NCBI GenBank assembly: GCA_005406025.1
Contig: BGZK01000144.1
Location: 1 to 64,000 of the forward strand
Origin: Eumeta japonica
Lineage: Eukaryota; Arthropoda; Insecta; Lepidoptera; Psychidae
Length of the DNA stretch: 64,000 bases
Reading direction: 5' to 3'
Shown: positions 48,151 to 60,639 of the stretch, in pieces
How positions within the stretch are numbered: the first letter of the stretch is position 1
How the letters are laid out: each line of letters opens with the position of its first letter
Translations under genes and position numbers: made by a program
The notes under the pieces: model-generated
Seen by the model: only the letters and a program-made list of their open reading frames with translations
What the model was told of the DNA's origin: nothing
The model's database searches: none

Positions 48151-48559
48151 GTCACCATTTAGGTGCCTTCAAATACTAGCACCTCTCGAACGTCTCTTTG
48201 TAATTATTGTATATTATAATTAGTATAGTACCTCCAGTAGGTGCTATACCACTCTTTTTTATTTACTTTCTTGAATATACTCCCTAGAGCACCAATTAGG
48301 TGACTTATCCCCTTAGAGGGGTAGAATTTTACTTTACTCTTTGTTTATAAATATATTTCTTGTGTCCCTACAACCCGCCCGCATTACATCCTTTGCTTAT
48401 TTTCTATTTCCTGTTTTTTTTAAGTTTCATGTCACCAAGTAGGCGACACTTCCGAGAGGTATACCGCTCACGCCCCCTCTCATTGTCGATTTCCTACTCT
48501 TTCCCACTTTCCCTCTGGGACACTTCGCCTCCTGCAACCTATCTCAGTAGTAGGCGGTA
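48151..48559. repeat. Spaced array of five CACC-N-GGTG palindromic motifs
   Basis: Variants of GTCACCATTTAGGTGCC occur at 48151-48167, 48228-48244, 48288-48304, 48431-48447 and, weaker, 48543-48559. Sequence between them is partly alike (AGAGGGG, GAGAGGTATACC). The spacings of 77, 60, 143 and 112 suggest a decayed tandem array whose unit carries the palindrome. Confidence 0.55.
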
Positions 48560-48864
48560 CTAGAATTTTGAAATTATGCCCATTTGAATCGGTATTACAA
48601 CAAGAAATTTTTGGCCTTGGACGATTTTGAAAATTCTATCACGTCCATAGAAATAATGCTAAAATATTTTAATTTTGGAGTTAATAGTTGTTAAAATTTA
48701 AAATAAAAAGATAAATATGATATTACAATTCGTATAAGAAATTAAATATTAGTCTAATTAATTTTGCAAATTTAAATTGAACTTTATCAACCGTGCATAC
48801 CATCCCACTCCAGTCCTTATATTATTTTATTATAGTTAATTATGTGTAACTCCATAATAAAAGT

Positions 48865-49790
48865 ATGGAGTGCGATAAATATGAAGTTCGTGTATGGTTA
48901 AGACATTACTGGAACGAAAGCTTATAGCAGCCGCAGCAACAAGAAAAATACGTGCAATCAAAGGAGAAGACACAGGCAGTTCGTTGTACAGTACAGAATT
49001 TATTTAAACGTTTTAATAGTGGAGATGTGATGGTTGTAAATTGTTGACACTCTGTGCGCCTACCTATATGAGATATTGGGACTACGAAAAAAGTATTAGA
49101 AAGCCAACATAGTACCAGCACTCGTCGATTATCAGACTCCCTTGGACCTCCTAAAGAAATCATACATCGCTACTTAGAATAATTGGGTAAGACCTGTAGA
49201 AGTTATCGAATAGTGCCCTAATAATTAAGTGAGATTCAAGCAAAGTGTGCAAACAGCTCGTTGCCCTGCTGAAATATTTTTGTTTCATTGAAGCCATTGT
49301 TACTTGCGATGAAAAATGGCGCTTGAAAGTCTTGTTATGAGTCTGATGGAATTGTAAAGGTTTCGTGTACTTTGATTCTAGATGGTCGAACTATCTTTGC
49401 GCTGAGGTATAGTGAACATCCGACACGAATGCATGAGATTTTGTTGCATAAATATCCAGACTTAGTAAACCGAAAACGAGTGCTCTTACAACATGATAAT
49501 ATTAGACCACATCCTGCGAAATTTACAGGGGAGAAGATCGAAGAACTTGGTGGTATGGAATTCCTGCCACATCCAGCATTTAGTCCGGACCTTGTATCGT
49601 TAGACTACTTTTTATTCAGATAAATAGCGAAATTATTTCTTTAAAAAAATTGAATCTAAAGGAGATGTTGAAAATGCAATACGGTATTTGTTGCATCTAA
49701 GCCCAAGGAATTATTTTACTATAATCTCAGAGAGCTTGCTGAATATTTAGATTAAGACCATATATTACGATGAGCTGTACTTTGAATACA
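48865..49790 (+). mobile_element. Mariner transposon remnant 3, full-length but degenerate
   Basis: The plus strand reads MECDKYEVRVWLRHYWN at 48866, then VQNLFKRFNSGD, then STSTRRLSDSLGPPKEIIHR and YLE-LGKTCRSYRIVP, the paired helix-turn-helix domains of mariner. TCDEKW near 49300 is the first catalytic box. The open stretch 49372-49623 gives MHEILLHKYPDLVNRKRVLL, QHDNIRPHPAKFTGEKIEEL and LPHPAFSPDLVSLDYFLFR, holding the second and third aspartates. Many in-frame stops precede it. Its RRLSD-LG-P and VNRKRVLLQHDN wording separates it from remnant 2, so it is a different mariner lineage. End repeats were not found. Confidence 0.8.
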
Positions 49791-49794
49791 ATTT

Positions 49795-50320
49795 TTTTTG
49801 TTTTGTATGATTATGTAATAAGCTTAATGAACAAGAAAAACCAAACATTATTTATGAGACACCTTAATATAAGCTAGCTAACTAGTTTTGTATAGACCCT
49901 TTATACAACTAAGTTCTTTTAATTTTCTACTACGTGCATCGTACCTATTTCAATTCAAGACTGGACTCAACACTATTCATTAATTGTTGACAATTGCTGA
50001 GTTGGGCAGCTTGCGACAGCTTCACGCGGACGGCGCCAGCGCCATTACGACGTTGTTAGCGTCGACCGCAGCGCCATTTGCTTACCGTGCGGTTAGTCTC
50101 GCGCACTCAGGATATCGTGTTCGATACTTGGATCAGTTTGTGGTTTCACTTGTACAGTTTATGTTATGTCAAAAACTTTACAACATATTCTCATACATGT
50201 CATGTTATACTTTCAAAATACATGTTATTAATCATTGTGCTTGTTAATTAATTATGCAAACAAATTATTGGATTTATATAAGCATTAAAATTTTATGTCG
50301 TATTTAAAAGAATTTTAAAT
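49795..50320. other. Interval with a short GC-rich patch
   Basis: GC-rich at 50000-50110 (ACGGCGCCAGCGCCATTACG, CGCAGCGCC). The 87-codon frame through it has no recognisable family. Confidence 0.35.
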
Positions 50321-50889
50321 CTTTCCGCAAATATTCATAATCTCCTTCTTTTTCAGAATAACTTTTTCAAAGTAACTACAACAAAAATGTATCATTGAAA
50401 ATATGCCTATAAATAATATAAAATACTATAAGATAATACTCTACGAAATGCTCGGCCAGACGGCGTCCACGCGTCGCGCTTAGATACGTGACGAACGGGC
50501 TACGCGATGTATTATTTTTAAAGAATTCATCTAGTCACTTTCCACCAAATGACACTTGGTGTTGTCAGTGATGCAAGCATTATTACATTAGTCTCTGATT
50601 TTCCAAATGTGTTCTATTTACCTCTAAACAAACAAGGTTAATTAAGGCAAATTTTGTCAAATCAACACTTGCCTGGCACTGACTGCCGACGCCCGCCGCG
50701 TGCGAACCGCGAGTAACGGAATGGGCGGGTTTAGGTGCGCGCACCGTATTACTAAGCGCTAGGGTTGCACTTCGTACGCTGACACGTTTACTTTCTGAAC
50801 TTTTTTCTCAGAAACAGCCACTTTGATGACTATGGTTACTTGGCAAAGTTTTTCAACAAAAGAAGGAGATTATGAATATTTGTGAAAAG
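50321..50889. mobile_element. Miniature inverted-repeat element (MITE), complete copy
   Basis: The left arm 50321-50376 reads CAAATATTCATAATCTCCTT then CTTTTTCAGAATAACTTTTT and CAAAGTAAC. The right arm 50835-50889 is its inverse (GTTACTTGGCAAAGTTTTTC, AAAGAAGGAGATTATGAATA, TTTG). The arms are about 55 bp with several mismatches. The interior carries GC-rich blocks (CTCGGCCAGACGGCGTCCAC; GACGCCCGCCGCGTGCGAAC). No transposase. The left half matches 63043-63318. Confidence 0.8.
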
Positions 50890-51122
50890 ACTCATGATCG
50901 ATTCCATACGGTATAATCACAACACTGCGACGTCTACATACCGCCATATTTATATCATAAAAGTTTAATAAAAAATAATGGATGAGTGATGTATCGTCTC
51001 GTAGATGCAATATATATCAAACTTCTTGCGCATTTTTATATAAAAGAAATAAGCGTTACCATGTCAATACAATACTGTATTTTAATTTCACTTTTGCTTA
51101 TTTGACAGTATGAATATATTAT

Positions 51123-51159
51123 TTTATATAACTTGTAATTGTTTTACAAGTTATATAAA
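51123..51159. repeat. Perfect hairpin, 16-bp arms, 5-base loop
   Basis: TTTATATAACTTGTAA at 51123-51138, loop TTGTT, and exact inverse TTACAAGTTATATAAA at 51144-51159. Confidence 0.9.
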
Positions 51160-51516
51160 TTCATCATCAAAGCGGCCTAACATACTCATCTGACGCGACA
51201 GCACGACACTGATATCCCATTTTGTTCAATTCATTCAGCCTCTGAAATCTCATGCGAAAAAGCTTCACATTAACAATATTTTTCGGATCATCATTTGAAT
51301 CTCTTTTATTTTGTGTCTTCTAATTTATTTTATTTATTTGTTTTTATACATTACAGTGCTTTTCATTTTTTATTGTATTACATTATTATTGGGCTTAGAG
51401 GTTGCCAACGTAAATTTTACAATTCTGATTTTAATACTTATCACAACATATAAATTGGCATAAAAATTTAAAATCCAGACAGTAGGTTTTGACTACTGAA
51501 CGTTATAAATGAATAA

Positions 51517-51519
<3 letters not shown>

Positions 51520-51588
<69 letters not shown>
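51520..51588. repeat. (TA)n microsatellite
   Basis: About 69 bases of uninterrupted alternating T and A, the longest simple repeat in the window. Confidence 0.95.
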
Positions 51589-51590
<2 letters not shown>

Positions 51591-51779
51591 CCATTTGACG
51601 TAGTTACATAATAATAATTCACTTATTAAGTCACTTAACAAAAATTACAAAATCTCTTTGGTTTATCGGTCAGAATATAGCAAATAATATAGAGAAAATA
51701 TTCTCTCTTCACATCCTTCTTCTTCTCAACAGAAAAAAAAAGAAAACCCTTAAAGGCAAGCGTTCCCCCGTGAAACATT

Positions 51780-52030
51780 GTCACTGGAGCACCCTTTTGT
51801 ATCGCTAATGGAGTCACGCGCCGCGTGCACTCCGGCCGGGCCGGCTTCGTCTCGTTACGCAGATCGACTGACATGCGTTCAGAATCGGCTGTTTTTCCTC
51901 TTCGCCCTCGTTCTTGAGTCGTTCCCGATACGACACGCGTTATTTTAATGCCGTTTGCGTGATTGCCAATCCGGTGGTTTTTGATCTGGTCGTCTGAAAG
52001 TTTGCCGCCTGCGGTAGCGATCTGTCGGTG
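51780..52030. promoter_or_regulatory. GC-rich island
   Basis: Contains GGAGTCACGCGCCGCGTGCA, CTCCGGCCGGGCCGGC and CGATACGACACGCG. No protein family recognised on either strand. Confidence 0.3.
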
Positions 52031-53384
52031 GCGACATACGAGATATTTATATAGATTAATGGCATGATCTAGGGGGAAACACAGTTATAGCGAACCCAGT
52101 ATTGATAGATCACTGTTCGGTTTGATAAAATAAAGATCATATTGTTAATGTGTAGTTAATGAAAGTGCCCTTTACGTTGTGACATTGTTATCTAGAAACA
52201 CATGCATATGTTGCGATAACAAAAGAATTATAAGTCAGCTCAGACAAGATTAGGTTATGTATTCAAAGCAATTACATTCTTAGTTCTATTTTTGTAATAA
52301 AAGAAATAGTGAAAGTAAAAATGTATAGAGCGAATACGTAGTTGATCAACGTGATCGAGAAGCAAAGACGTGTGCAAAGGTGATACTTTTCTGGAAAATT
52401 GACAATAGCTTATTAAAATAACAAAGGCACCTTCAATAGAAGCAAATTATTGGAAAAATTTCTTTAATATGTACAAGTTTGTATGATTTCTGTGGAATAT
52501 TAAAACTTTTTAGAGTTTCGAAGCAATTTACAACTTCACCACAGACTAATCCATTTCAATCAATGTAGATGATTCGATCAAATTAAAAAAGTAATACACA
52601 CAGACGCACACGTACATACACACACAATCACACAACAGGGTACAAGCGATTGGAAATCGAGGCAAAAAATAAATAAGAATCAATAACGGCCGGCGGAAAC
52701 ACAAGAATCACGTCTTTACCTAAAAGGCTGTTTTTTTGGCCAATAGTTTTTATTATCTGCTCATTTCCGTGATTCCGTTGCACTTATTTATGATTGTACT
52801 TATAAAGAGAAAATGGGCAAAACGCATTTCGAGTCATACACAATAAAGAATTTCGTAATAGTGCAACTATAAATTTAACATTTTCCTTAAAGCTAAAAAC
52901 TTTACAATAAAAACTATAGGTATGGTAACAGTTAAATTCACTAGTATCTACCACTTTTTAGGAAATGTAATAATATGCTATTTATTTCATTAAAATTCAG
53001 ATCAATTTGGTAAATGTTAAAAAAATGTCGAGGAAAATTTAATCTGCAAACGTTCAAAGTTACTCAACTATCTTTTTTTTAAAAAAAAAGGATCGAATGA
53101 AATATGAGAGCAAAAGACCCTGCCAATGGGACTTTATGTCAGTCAATTGCAATTCCCTAATAGACACATTATAACAGTCGTGTATTCTTCTTAATTTTAA
53201 GATTATGTTCATAACATTATTTGCTTCTCACGGTTCTGTCTTGCTTAAACTAAAAGTCGTATATGCAAATATCAAATTTTCCAGGATAAGCATACTAACG
53301 TTTGGTAGTCTATGCTGAATATTAAATAGTAATCAGCACAAAAATCACTTCAATTTTTCACACCTGCACATTTAATAATTATAA

Positions 53385-53510
53385 TATAAACTCACGCCTG
53401 TTTCTTAGAAGGGTAGGCAGAGATAATAAGAGTTCCACATGGTACGATCTTTTCATATCTCTCTTACCTCACTGACATCCATCAAGTTTATCATGCATTT
53501 TCACATTTAG
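53385..53510 (-). mobile_element. LINE 3' end fragment, same family as 10575-10905
   Basis: On the minus strand it reads GTCAGTGAGGTAAGAGAGAT, AAAGATCGTACCATGTGGAA and TCTCTGCCTACCCTTCTAAG, then a GGCGTGAGTTTATATTAT tail. It is homologous to 10845-10905 but ends later. Confidence 0.6.
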
Positions 53511-53514
53511 AAAA

Positions 53515-55875
53515 TTAATATCGATAACCGCAAAAAACAGCATAAAGGATTTTTTTTCTTTTAGTGTATATCAGGTTTCTTATAAACCATGTTTTACGTA
53601 GCACCGACTTAAATTTGCAAGTTTTTCGCAATTAAATACTTTTACTTCACTCGATGTTGAATTTTAAAACATCATCGCAATCCATATCAGAACCATCAAT
53701 AACACATTTGTTTTCTGACTCTAAGATATAAATGATTTGTTAGCCTAAAGGTCCATGATTTTTAGGTACACAAGTCATCTGAAATAGCAGCTAATTACTT
53801 AGATTGAATATAGTCAATAGAACGACACGAACACAATTTGCATTATTTTAATTCTGGACATTATTAAAACGTAACGTAAATAAATATTAAAAAAATGTAG
53901 TTTATTAGGGGAATTTATAATCAAATACATATAGAAAAATACTCATCTACAAACAAATTAAATCGCGAACTCAAAGCACAGAACTGCCATTTTATTTATA
54001 CGGAACTTCCCGTAATTGGAATCGCCACAGGTAAATACGTTTTTGATTGAGGTATTCTACAAGAAAAAGTCATATTTCCACTATTTTGCGCAAAAGCGAC
54101 TTTTATCTATTATATTTTTTGAATAGAACTTTATCAATAAAAAATAGGGTATTTGGCTGTAAATGCCATTAATAAAATTGCTAAACTTAAAATATCTAAA
54201 CGTATAAATATGACAAAATCATTGGGCTGAATTATGGGTTATCAAATATCGAAATATAAAAAAAAAACAGATAAAATACATAAAATTGCTAGACACGACT
54301 TTCACTTGTAGGACGATGTTCTCATTTATAAAGTATAATTAAAAAACCAAAAATGGAAATTATGTCGTATAACCGACCGTAAAAAAGTGAAATTAATCAA
54401 TTGGAGAACTGTTTTACTTATTACGTAGTAATGATTTTCCTCCCAAATTTTTCATGTGCACGTAGCAGTGTTACTGTTTCTAAACAGCATTTTTAGGAAT
54501 AGAAGGAATGAATGTAACTCATAAAACAACATGATTTTGAAACTTATAACATGAGAAAAGAAAGAGGTACAGCTCAATACAATTTTGACGTGAATTGCGT
54601 GATCTCCGAGTAAAATAAATTTTAAGTTAACGTCAATTTGTCGTAGTTGCACAAAGCAGATTTTAATTTCGTCCCGTTTAGTAATACGTGCTTATTAATA
54701 TTTTGTTTTATGTTATTTTTTTTTAACTTATTCGAGTGTCTCCTACGAGCTGAAATATGCAAATGTAAAAAGCACCCAATTTACATCTAGAATGGTGACC
54801 CAACACACTTTTTTATTTGGAGTATATTTTGTAACCGTCTAGGTATGATAAATATTTATTACTTTGCCCAATTTCTACCCTTAAGTTTTGCCAGTCTGTA
54901 AGTAAAGTGACAAACGTGATAAATATGAGGATATCCTACGTTTATAATTTAACCACTGGCCGGGGCTGTTAAGGGCCGTTGTCGCTACTTCATTGACAAT
55001 GTCCAAAGCCGAGAACTCGACATGCCCTCCGAGGCATAGAGCGAGTAGATGAATTGAACTTAATTAAAAAAAGAACTCCTGGTTCTATTCAGATGTAGTC
55101 AGAGATCTTTATCTCCTGTTGCGAAAACCACTCATACGACTCGACCATGTAGGACTGCTGATGTATTTATAATGCTGGAATTTTAAACAGCAACAGGTGG
55201 TTTTGTTGAATAAGTCGATATTAAATAGATAATTAATAAATAGCCTTCTTGAATAAACAGTTTATTTAAAGCAAAGTATATTTTAAACCGGACCAGCGAT
55301 TCCTGATATTTATGCGTGCAATCACCATCCCTATAATTCTTCTCAAATTGTTTCTAAGCGAGCAGTCAAGCCAACACTTGCAGCTTCACATGTTGTTGGA
55401 ACATATTCATGATATTTTTCATATTTTCTCGATTTTAAGTCAAGTTTAAATTCAAAATATGTTTATTTCATAAGTTATAATATAACACTTGAAATACGTT
55501 ACAACATTTAATGAATTAATAGTTTTTTAATTATTTTTTTATTATTTCAACTTTTTTTTAATTACCAATCTTTCATGAGACAGTTATTCCTCAAGAAGAA
55601 CGAGCAACAAACTTGAGAATAGCACTTTTTAAACCATTTATAAAGAAAAACAATCATATATAAAACTATTGCACGAAAAAACCTGTAAAAAGTCGAGCTC
55701 ATTGTTTTTGTATATCCTTTAAATATTCACAGATTGTATATTATCCTTTTGTGTAAAGTGTTTCCTTAATAAATACTTTAAATTTATATAAGGGCAAATT
55801 TTGTATATCTACAGGACCCTACGCAGTCAACTAACATGTAAACATAGTTTATTTCTAGCATTAAAATTGTTCTAT
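53515..55875. other. AT-rich interval without a gene
   Basis: The only recognisable piece is 54950-55150, whose minus strand (CTCTATGCCTCGGAGGGCAT, GTCGAGTTCTCGG) resembles a LINE-associated repeat I know from moths. No gene recognised. Confidence 0.4.
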
Positions 55876-55879
55876 AACT

Positions 55880-56835
55880 ATTTTTATTAAGACATTCTAA
55901 TTTTTTTAACATATATTAAATCTTGATAAATAAACTGTGACTCCACAGCTAAAATGCCCATTTCTTTAAACTTATTTCTTAGAGAAACATGTGGTCCCAG
56001 CCCGTTAATTGTACGAATGATCTGCTTTTGCAAAACGAAAATTCTGAGAACAACGACAGCGTGTTCCCAAAGCAGGATGCCATATGACATAAAGCTATGG
56101 AAACAGCCAAAATAAACCAATGTGGCGGTTTTGATATCGGACAAATTTCTAATTTTTTTGATTGCAAATGCAGTAGAACTAAGCATTCTCGCCAACTCAC
56201 CGATATAAGGACCTCACTGAAATTTGTTATCTATAGTAAGACCTAGTAATATAGTAGTGTAAACAAGTTCTAATTCCTCGTTTCCTATTAAAATTGAGCC
56301 AGATCCATATTTTTTTCATTCAGCAGTACTATCAAACAGTACTATCTCATGAACATTATTAACAAGGCTAGATGTCATTAATATAAAATGAAAAGAGAAA
56401 CGAAACGAGGATCAATCCCTGTAGCACCCCCTTACGGACCACGGATCCAGACGATCTCATGTTACTGACATCGACCTTCTGAACCCTGTTAGTCAAATAT
56501 GATATCAGTAGGTCAAGTACACGACCCCTAACTTCATAATGAGCTTCTTGATCAGTGTTTCGTGATTTACACAGTCGAATGCCTTGGAGAGATCGCCAAA
56601 CACTCCTATCGTATTCCAGAAATCCTCCCAGGCTTAAATTTTTTTTTTAACAAGCTCAACACCAGCATCGATTGCTGATTGACCCCAGGTGAAACCGAAC
56701 TGATTTTTGGACATTAGATTATGACTATAAAAATTCAGCAGTAGTTGATTTAGGATCAACTTTTCAAAAATTTTACTTATTGTTGGCAATATAGATATAG
56801 GCCTAAAGTTAATGAGGTTTGATTTACGTTCAAAG
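55880..56835 (-). mobile_element. Jockey/CR1-type LINE fragment, second copy of the 31.5 kb family
   Basis: On the minus strand from 56835 it reads NLINFRPISILPTISKIFEK, LMSKNQFGFTWGQSAIDAGV, DLSKAFDCVNHETLIKKL, VRKGVLQGLILVSFLF and HEIVLFDSTAE where FADDTS is expected. It continues to ELVYTTILLGLTIDNKFQ, then LARMLSSTAFAIKKIRNL and LQKQIIRTINGLGPHVSLRN, stopping at 55887. The wording parallels 31524-33560 position for position. It is 5' truncated and also lacks the last 80 or so residues. The catalytic aspartates are gone, so it is inactive. Confidence 0.85.
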
Positions 56836-56937
56836 GCTTTGAATATTCCTGAAAATATCCTTATCAGCTGTTGACATAATATGAATATTGACGTTTTAAT
56901 CAGTATTTAAAATAGCGAAACACAGAAAAAACCAAGA

Positions 56938-57010
56938 CAGGGATCGAATTCGTCTATTCCACTTGTGAAGCTGGCGTACTAACCGTTAAACCGTAACCGC
57001 TTTGTGGTTC
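56938..57010 (-). repeat. Possible tRNA-derived SINE head
   Basis: On the minus strand, AGCGGTTACGGTTTAACGGT followed by TAGTACGCC resembles a tRNA D-arm with an A box, and GAATTCGATCCC about 30 bases on resembles the B box GGTTCGANTCC. Spacing fits a tRNA of about 72 bases, but the acceptor stem does not close well and no anticodon can be named. Probably a decayed SINE rather than a tRNA gene. Confidence 0.35.
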
Positions 57011-57014
57011 TGGT

Positions 57015-58040
57015 TTAGTAATTAGTACGCCTACTCCCACCGCCACCCATAGTTAAATGTTTTCATTTATTATGTAAGTAAAGGCAAATTATAAACACAT
57101 TTAATTCAGATTCAGACATTAAAATTGCTATCGTTTGCTTTACTATAAAATTCAATTACAATCACGACGTTCGGGTACATATGCGATATTAGAGATGTAT
57201 TTATGAAAGATTTTTATACTAGATACAGAGAAGAAAGATTTTCTTTGAGATATTTTTCTTCAATCAGGTCACATTTTTACGGCAATTACTTCTATTAATA
57301 TTAATGTGCTTCCGTCCACATAAATGGTAAATAAATTATCCCAATTCTCTTCCGTAAAACAAACAGTGCTATTCAAACAGGAAAAATATTATTTACTTAT
57401 GTTTTAATAAGCAGTAATAAATCCATCTTATTTTCCGTGAAGCCCTATTCGAACCCAAAGCCATCTTTAAATGGAACATCTTATTAATAATTTGTTGTAA
57501 TATTTCCTTAAATATTTTTTTTTTATAATATTGTAATGATTTTTCGATATAGGCAAAGACGGCAAAAACGTCATAAATACTAAAATAAAACTCATTATTT
57601 AATATGATAAAACCATTAAGTTCAAACAAATTAAGTTCTTTAACAAATTAAGTTTAGTTTTATGTTTAGATGCTCTTTTCTGTATAGGGCACGATTTTCT
57701 TTTATACATTTGCTGGAAAAATAAATGAATAAAATAGGTAATCTAATATACAATATAATTTCCTTTTTATATTTTTATATATTACAAGATCTTAAAATGA
57801 TCTGAAATCTAAACTCAAAATTATATAAGACCGAGGAAAAAGATTTTTCGTATTCTATATCCAAATTCGATATAATTTTTCAACATATTTTATTTACATT
57901 TAATTATAATGTAACAAAATCAGAATCAAAAGCGTTTATTGTTGTACTCAGTTTAACATAAAAGTCTGTGTGTGCCTACAACTTATTTAATTTAAGTACC
58001 TTACCAACTATCAACTACCTTAACTAACTAATGTACTAAT
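57015..58040. other. AT-rich interval without a gene
   Basis: No feature recognised. The part next to 58045 may be LINE 3' untranslated sequence. Confidence 0.4.
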
Positions 58041-58044
58041 TATT

Positions 58045-59700
58045 AACTGTTATAGTATTTTTAATATCGTCAAACTGTAATTAATCTGGTGCAACTTCTT
58101 TTCAGACAAAGGCCTCCTCTAAAGATTCCCATTCTGACCTGTTCTATGCTGAACGTGGTCATGTTGGACCCGCTATTTTCCTGAGGTCATACTCCCATCT
58201 ATTAGTCTGTCTACCTCTGTTTTTTTTTTTCATGTCTAATAGATGCCATTCTGTTATTAGTGTTATCCATTTTTCTTTCTTCTCTGTTATGATGTGTCCT
58301 ACCTATCTCCACTTAAGCTGTTTGTATATTTTGTATGCATACTTCAATTTCGTTTTACTTTTTATGTCTATTAATTTTTCTTGGTCGTTTTAATTAAACA
58401 AATTTTAATTTTGTTTGGCAATTGTTTTGTCAATGCCTGCCAAATTTTACATCCATATAGTAAACATGGTAGAATACACATATTATATATCTTCCTTTCT
58501 TCTGTTATAGGCATTTCTTTTTATTTTTTATAACTTCACTAAGTGACCAATATCATTTTCAGGTGTTAGCTAGTCTTCTCTCTATTCCTTTTTTCATGAA
58601 GTCTTCAGTAGATAGTAACTGCCCAACGTATATATTCAAATAAGCACTCTATTTGCTCATTATTAATTTTTATGATATTTGTTTGTGAGACGATTGACAG
58701 CTTTTTTGCTTTTATCTGCTAGTTGTTACAGCATTGTTTCTAATGATTTTGGACTTTCATAAAATAGGATTAGGTCGTCTGAAAAACGTAAGTGGCTCAG
58801 ATTTCGGCCGTTTGTATTTAGTACCATATTCATCCAATGTAGGTTCCTGAATATTATTTCTAAGATAGCTGTGAATAGTTTAGATGAGATAGGGTCTCTT
58901 TTACATACACCTCTCATGATAGGAAATTCTTCATGTATATTTTCCAACTTCACCTGTGCAGTGCTATTGGTATATACGTTTTAGAGTATTCGTATGTATT
59001 TTGATTATACTCTCTGTATTTTTAATGCATCCCAAATAAATTCCTGCTCTAGTGTATCGAATGCTTTGTTGAAATTGACAAACCCTAGGTAGTAAGTCTT
59101 GTTATATTTTTATAATATTTGCCTTAGAGTGTGAATATGATCTATGGTTAAAAATTTTTTACGAAATCGACCTTGTTTTATCGGCTACATTTATCAAAAG
59201 TATTTATAATTTTCGATAGCATAATTTTAGAAAATACCTTTTGAACTAATGGACCTGCAATTTGCTATATCTCCTTTGTCACATTTTTGTGTAGTAATAT
59301 AAATGTCGATTTAGTCCAATCTTTTAGAATCTTTTCCGTGTTAATAGTTTCATTAAATATAGCTTCGAGGCAATCACTGGTAATGAAGTTTCAGTAATTT
59401 GTTTGTAATGAGACCCAGGAGCTTTATCATTATTTTGTGTACTAATTGATTTTATGGTTTTGCCTTTTAATGTTTCCGGTATTTCCTCTTCATCGGTTAA
59501 TGCATTGTAATATTTTACAGTATGTCACAATTTTTGGCTTACATGTAAATTTCGGTAAAATTCTATAGCAGCTCTTAGTACTTCGGATCTCTTATTTGTA
59601 GTTTTACCATCCTTTTTTTTCAACTTAGTATCGAATCATTTTTGCAATTTCGTTCTTTCAGTATCTTTTCTATTCCGTCTCTTTCTAACTGACTTCAAAA
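58045..59700 (-). mobile_element. RTE-type LINE, reverse transcriptase to C terminus
   Basis: On the minus strand it reads VLRAAIEFYRNLH and NDKAPGSHYKQIT upstream, then the reverse transcriptase boxes MRGVCKRDPISSKLFTAILE (58860-58925, usually RGVRQGDPLSPKLF) and SHLRFSDDLILFYES (58750-58800, catalytic FADD as FSDD). The C terminus at 58100-58230 reads RWEYDLRKIAGPT and RSEWESLEEAFV (usually RWEDDIRKVAGPNW, WR-LEEAFVQQW). This is the RTE clade, distinct from the Jockey/CR1 copies. Many stops show it is dead. The matching endonuclease piece lies upstream at 60655-60925 after about 950 bp of unrelated sequence. Confidence 0.8.
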
Positions 59701-60639
59701 TTAAGAGGAGGAGGTTCTCAATTGGACTGTATTTTTTTTATGTTTGTTATCTTAGAACTTTTGACTGGGTAAACCGATTTTTGTAATTCTTTTTTTTTTA
59801 TTTGAAAGCTGGTGCTTCCCGTGTGGTCCCATTTTAATTTGGTTCAGTTCTGACAATGGCATCCATGAGAAAATCATATAAATCTTAAATTTGCATTAAG
59901 TATGTGCGCAACAAATGGACGAATAACTATTGAGTTATTGGCGAGATATTGATCATGCCAACTGATTTCGATGAAAATACATTTCCAGTATATCCTTTCC
60001 AATTCTATTGGAAATACTTCAAGGGTAATCTTATAAGAGTTTGGTTAGGTTCTAATTATGGGATCCATGACAAAGTAACGAAACTCTTCAATTCTTTGGA
60101 GCAAATCAACAATACTCGGCCCAATCTTTCATAGGCTATCCGGATATTTGAGTCACCTACCGTAACGTAGTTATGGTTAAGTAATTGTCATAGTCGAATA
60201 TGATTATCAATGGAATTCCTTAACAGCTTACAATAAGGGTGCGTCCTATGAGCAGTACCCATATTCAGGCAAATTAATTAGTGTATTTAAGATTCACTAA
60301 GAATTAAAAATATAAATTTTCATAAAAAAAAACCTTACTTCGAAAAAAAGCTCTTCCAAAATAAATTAATATGTACTAGAAAGTAAAAAAATAATTACGT
60401 ATTCTTCTACAACTTTGTATTCATGAATATGTAGATACGATCTACGTGTTTACTACGCAAGAAGGTAGGTAGGTACCTACCCATTCAAATTTAACTCAAC
60501 ATATACCTATGAATAACAAACAATGATCAAAATATTTTTAGAATTCTCCTTAGTAAAATGAAATGAAAAATATTAGACTACTTAAAAATCAATCAAATCA
60601 ATACGATAATATAATGTACTTACAATTATTGTTATTTTT
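59701..60639. other. Sequence interrupting the RTE LINE
   Basis: Begins GACTTCAAAATTAAGAGGAG, GAGGTTCTCAATTGGACTGT, then ACTTTTGACTGGGTAAACCG and GAAAGCTGGTGCTTCCC, wording I associate with a widespread moth repeat. The rest is AT-rich. It separates two pieces of one LINE, so it is probably a later insertion or a rearrangement junction. Confidence 0.4.

Larger units (their letters stand above)
50890..53380. other. AT-rich interval with one GC-rich island
   Basis: Contains a hairpin at 51123-51159, a long (TA)n at 51520-51588, a GC-rich island at 51780-52030 and a CA-rich microsatellite at 52596-52637. No gene recognised. Confidence 0.45.

Noticed and set aside
48151..48559. CRISPR-like spaced palindromes
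   Set aside because: Spacing is irregular, the repeat is only 17 bp and diverged, and the genome is eukaryotic.
48906..49163. Minus-strand frame of 85 codons
   Set aside because: Lies antisense to mariner remnant 3, whose plus strand gives recognisable transposase.
57222..57240. GATACAGAGAAGA, a core motif of U6 snRNA
   Set aside because: The bases on both sides do not match U6, so it is most likely chance.
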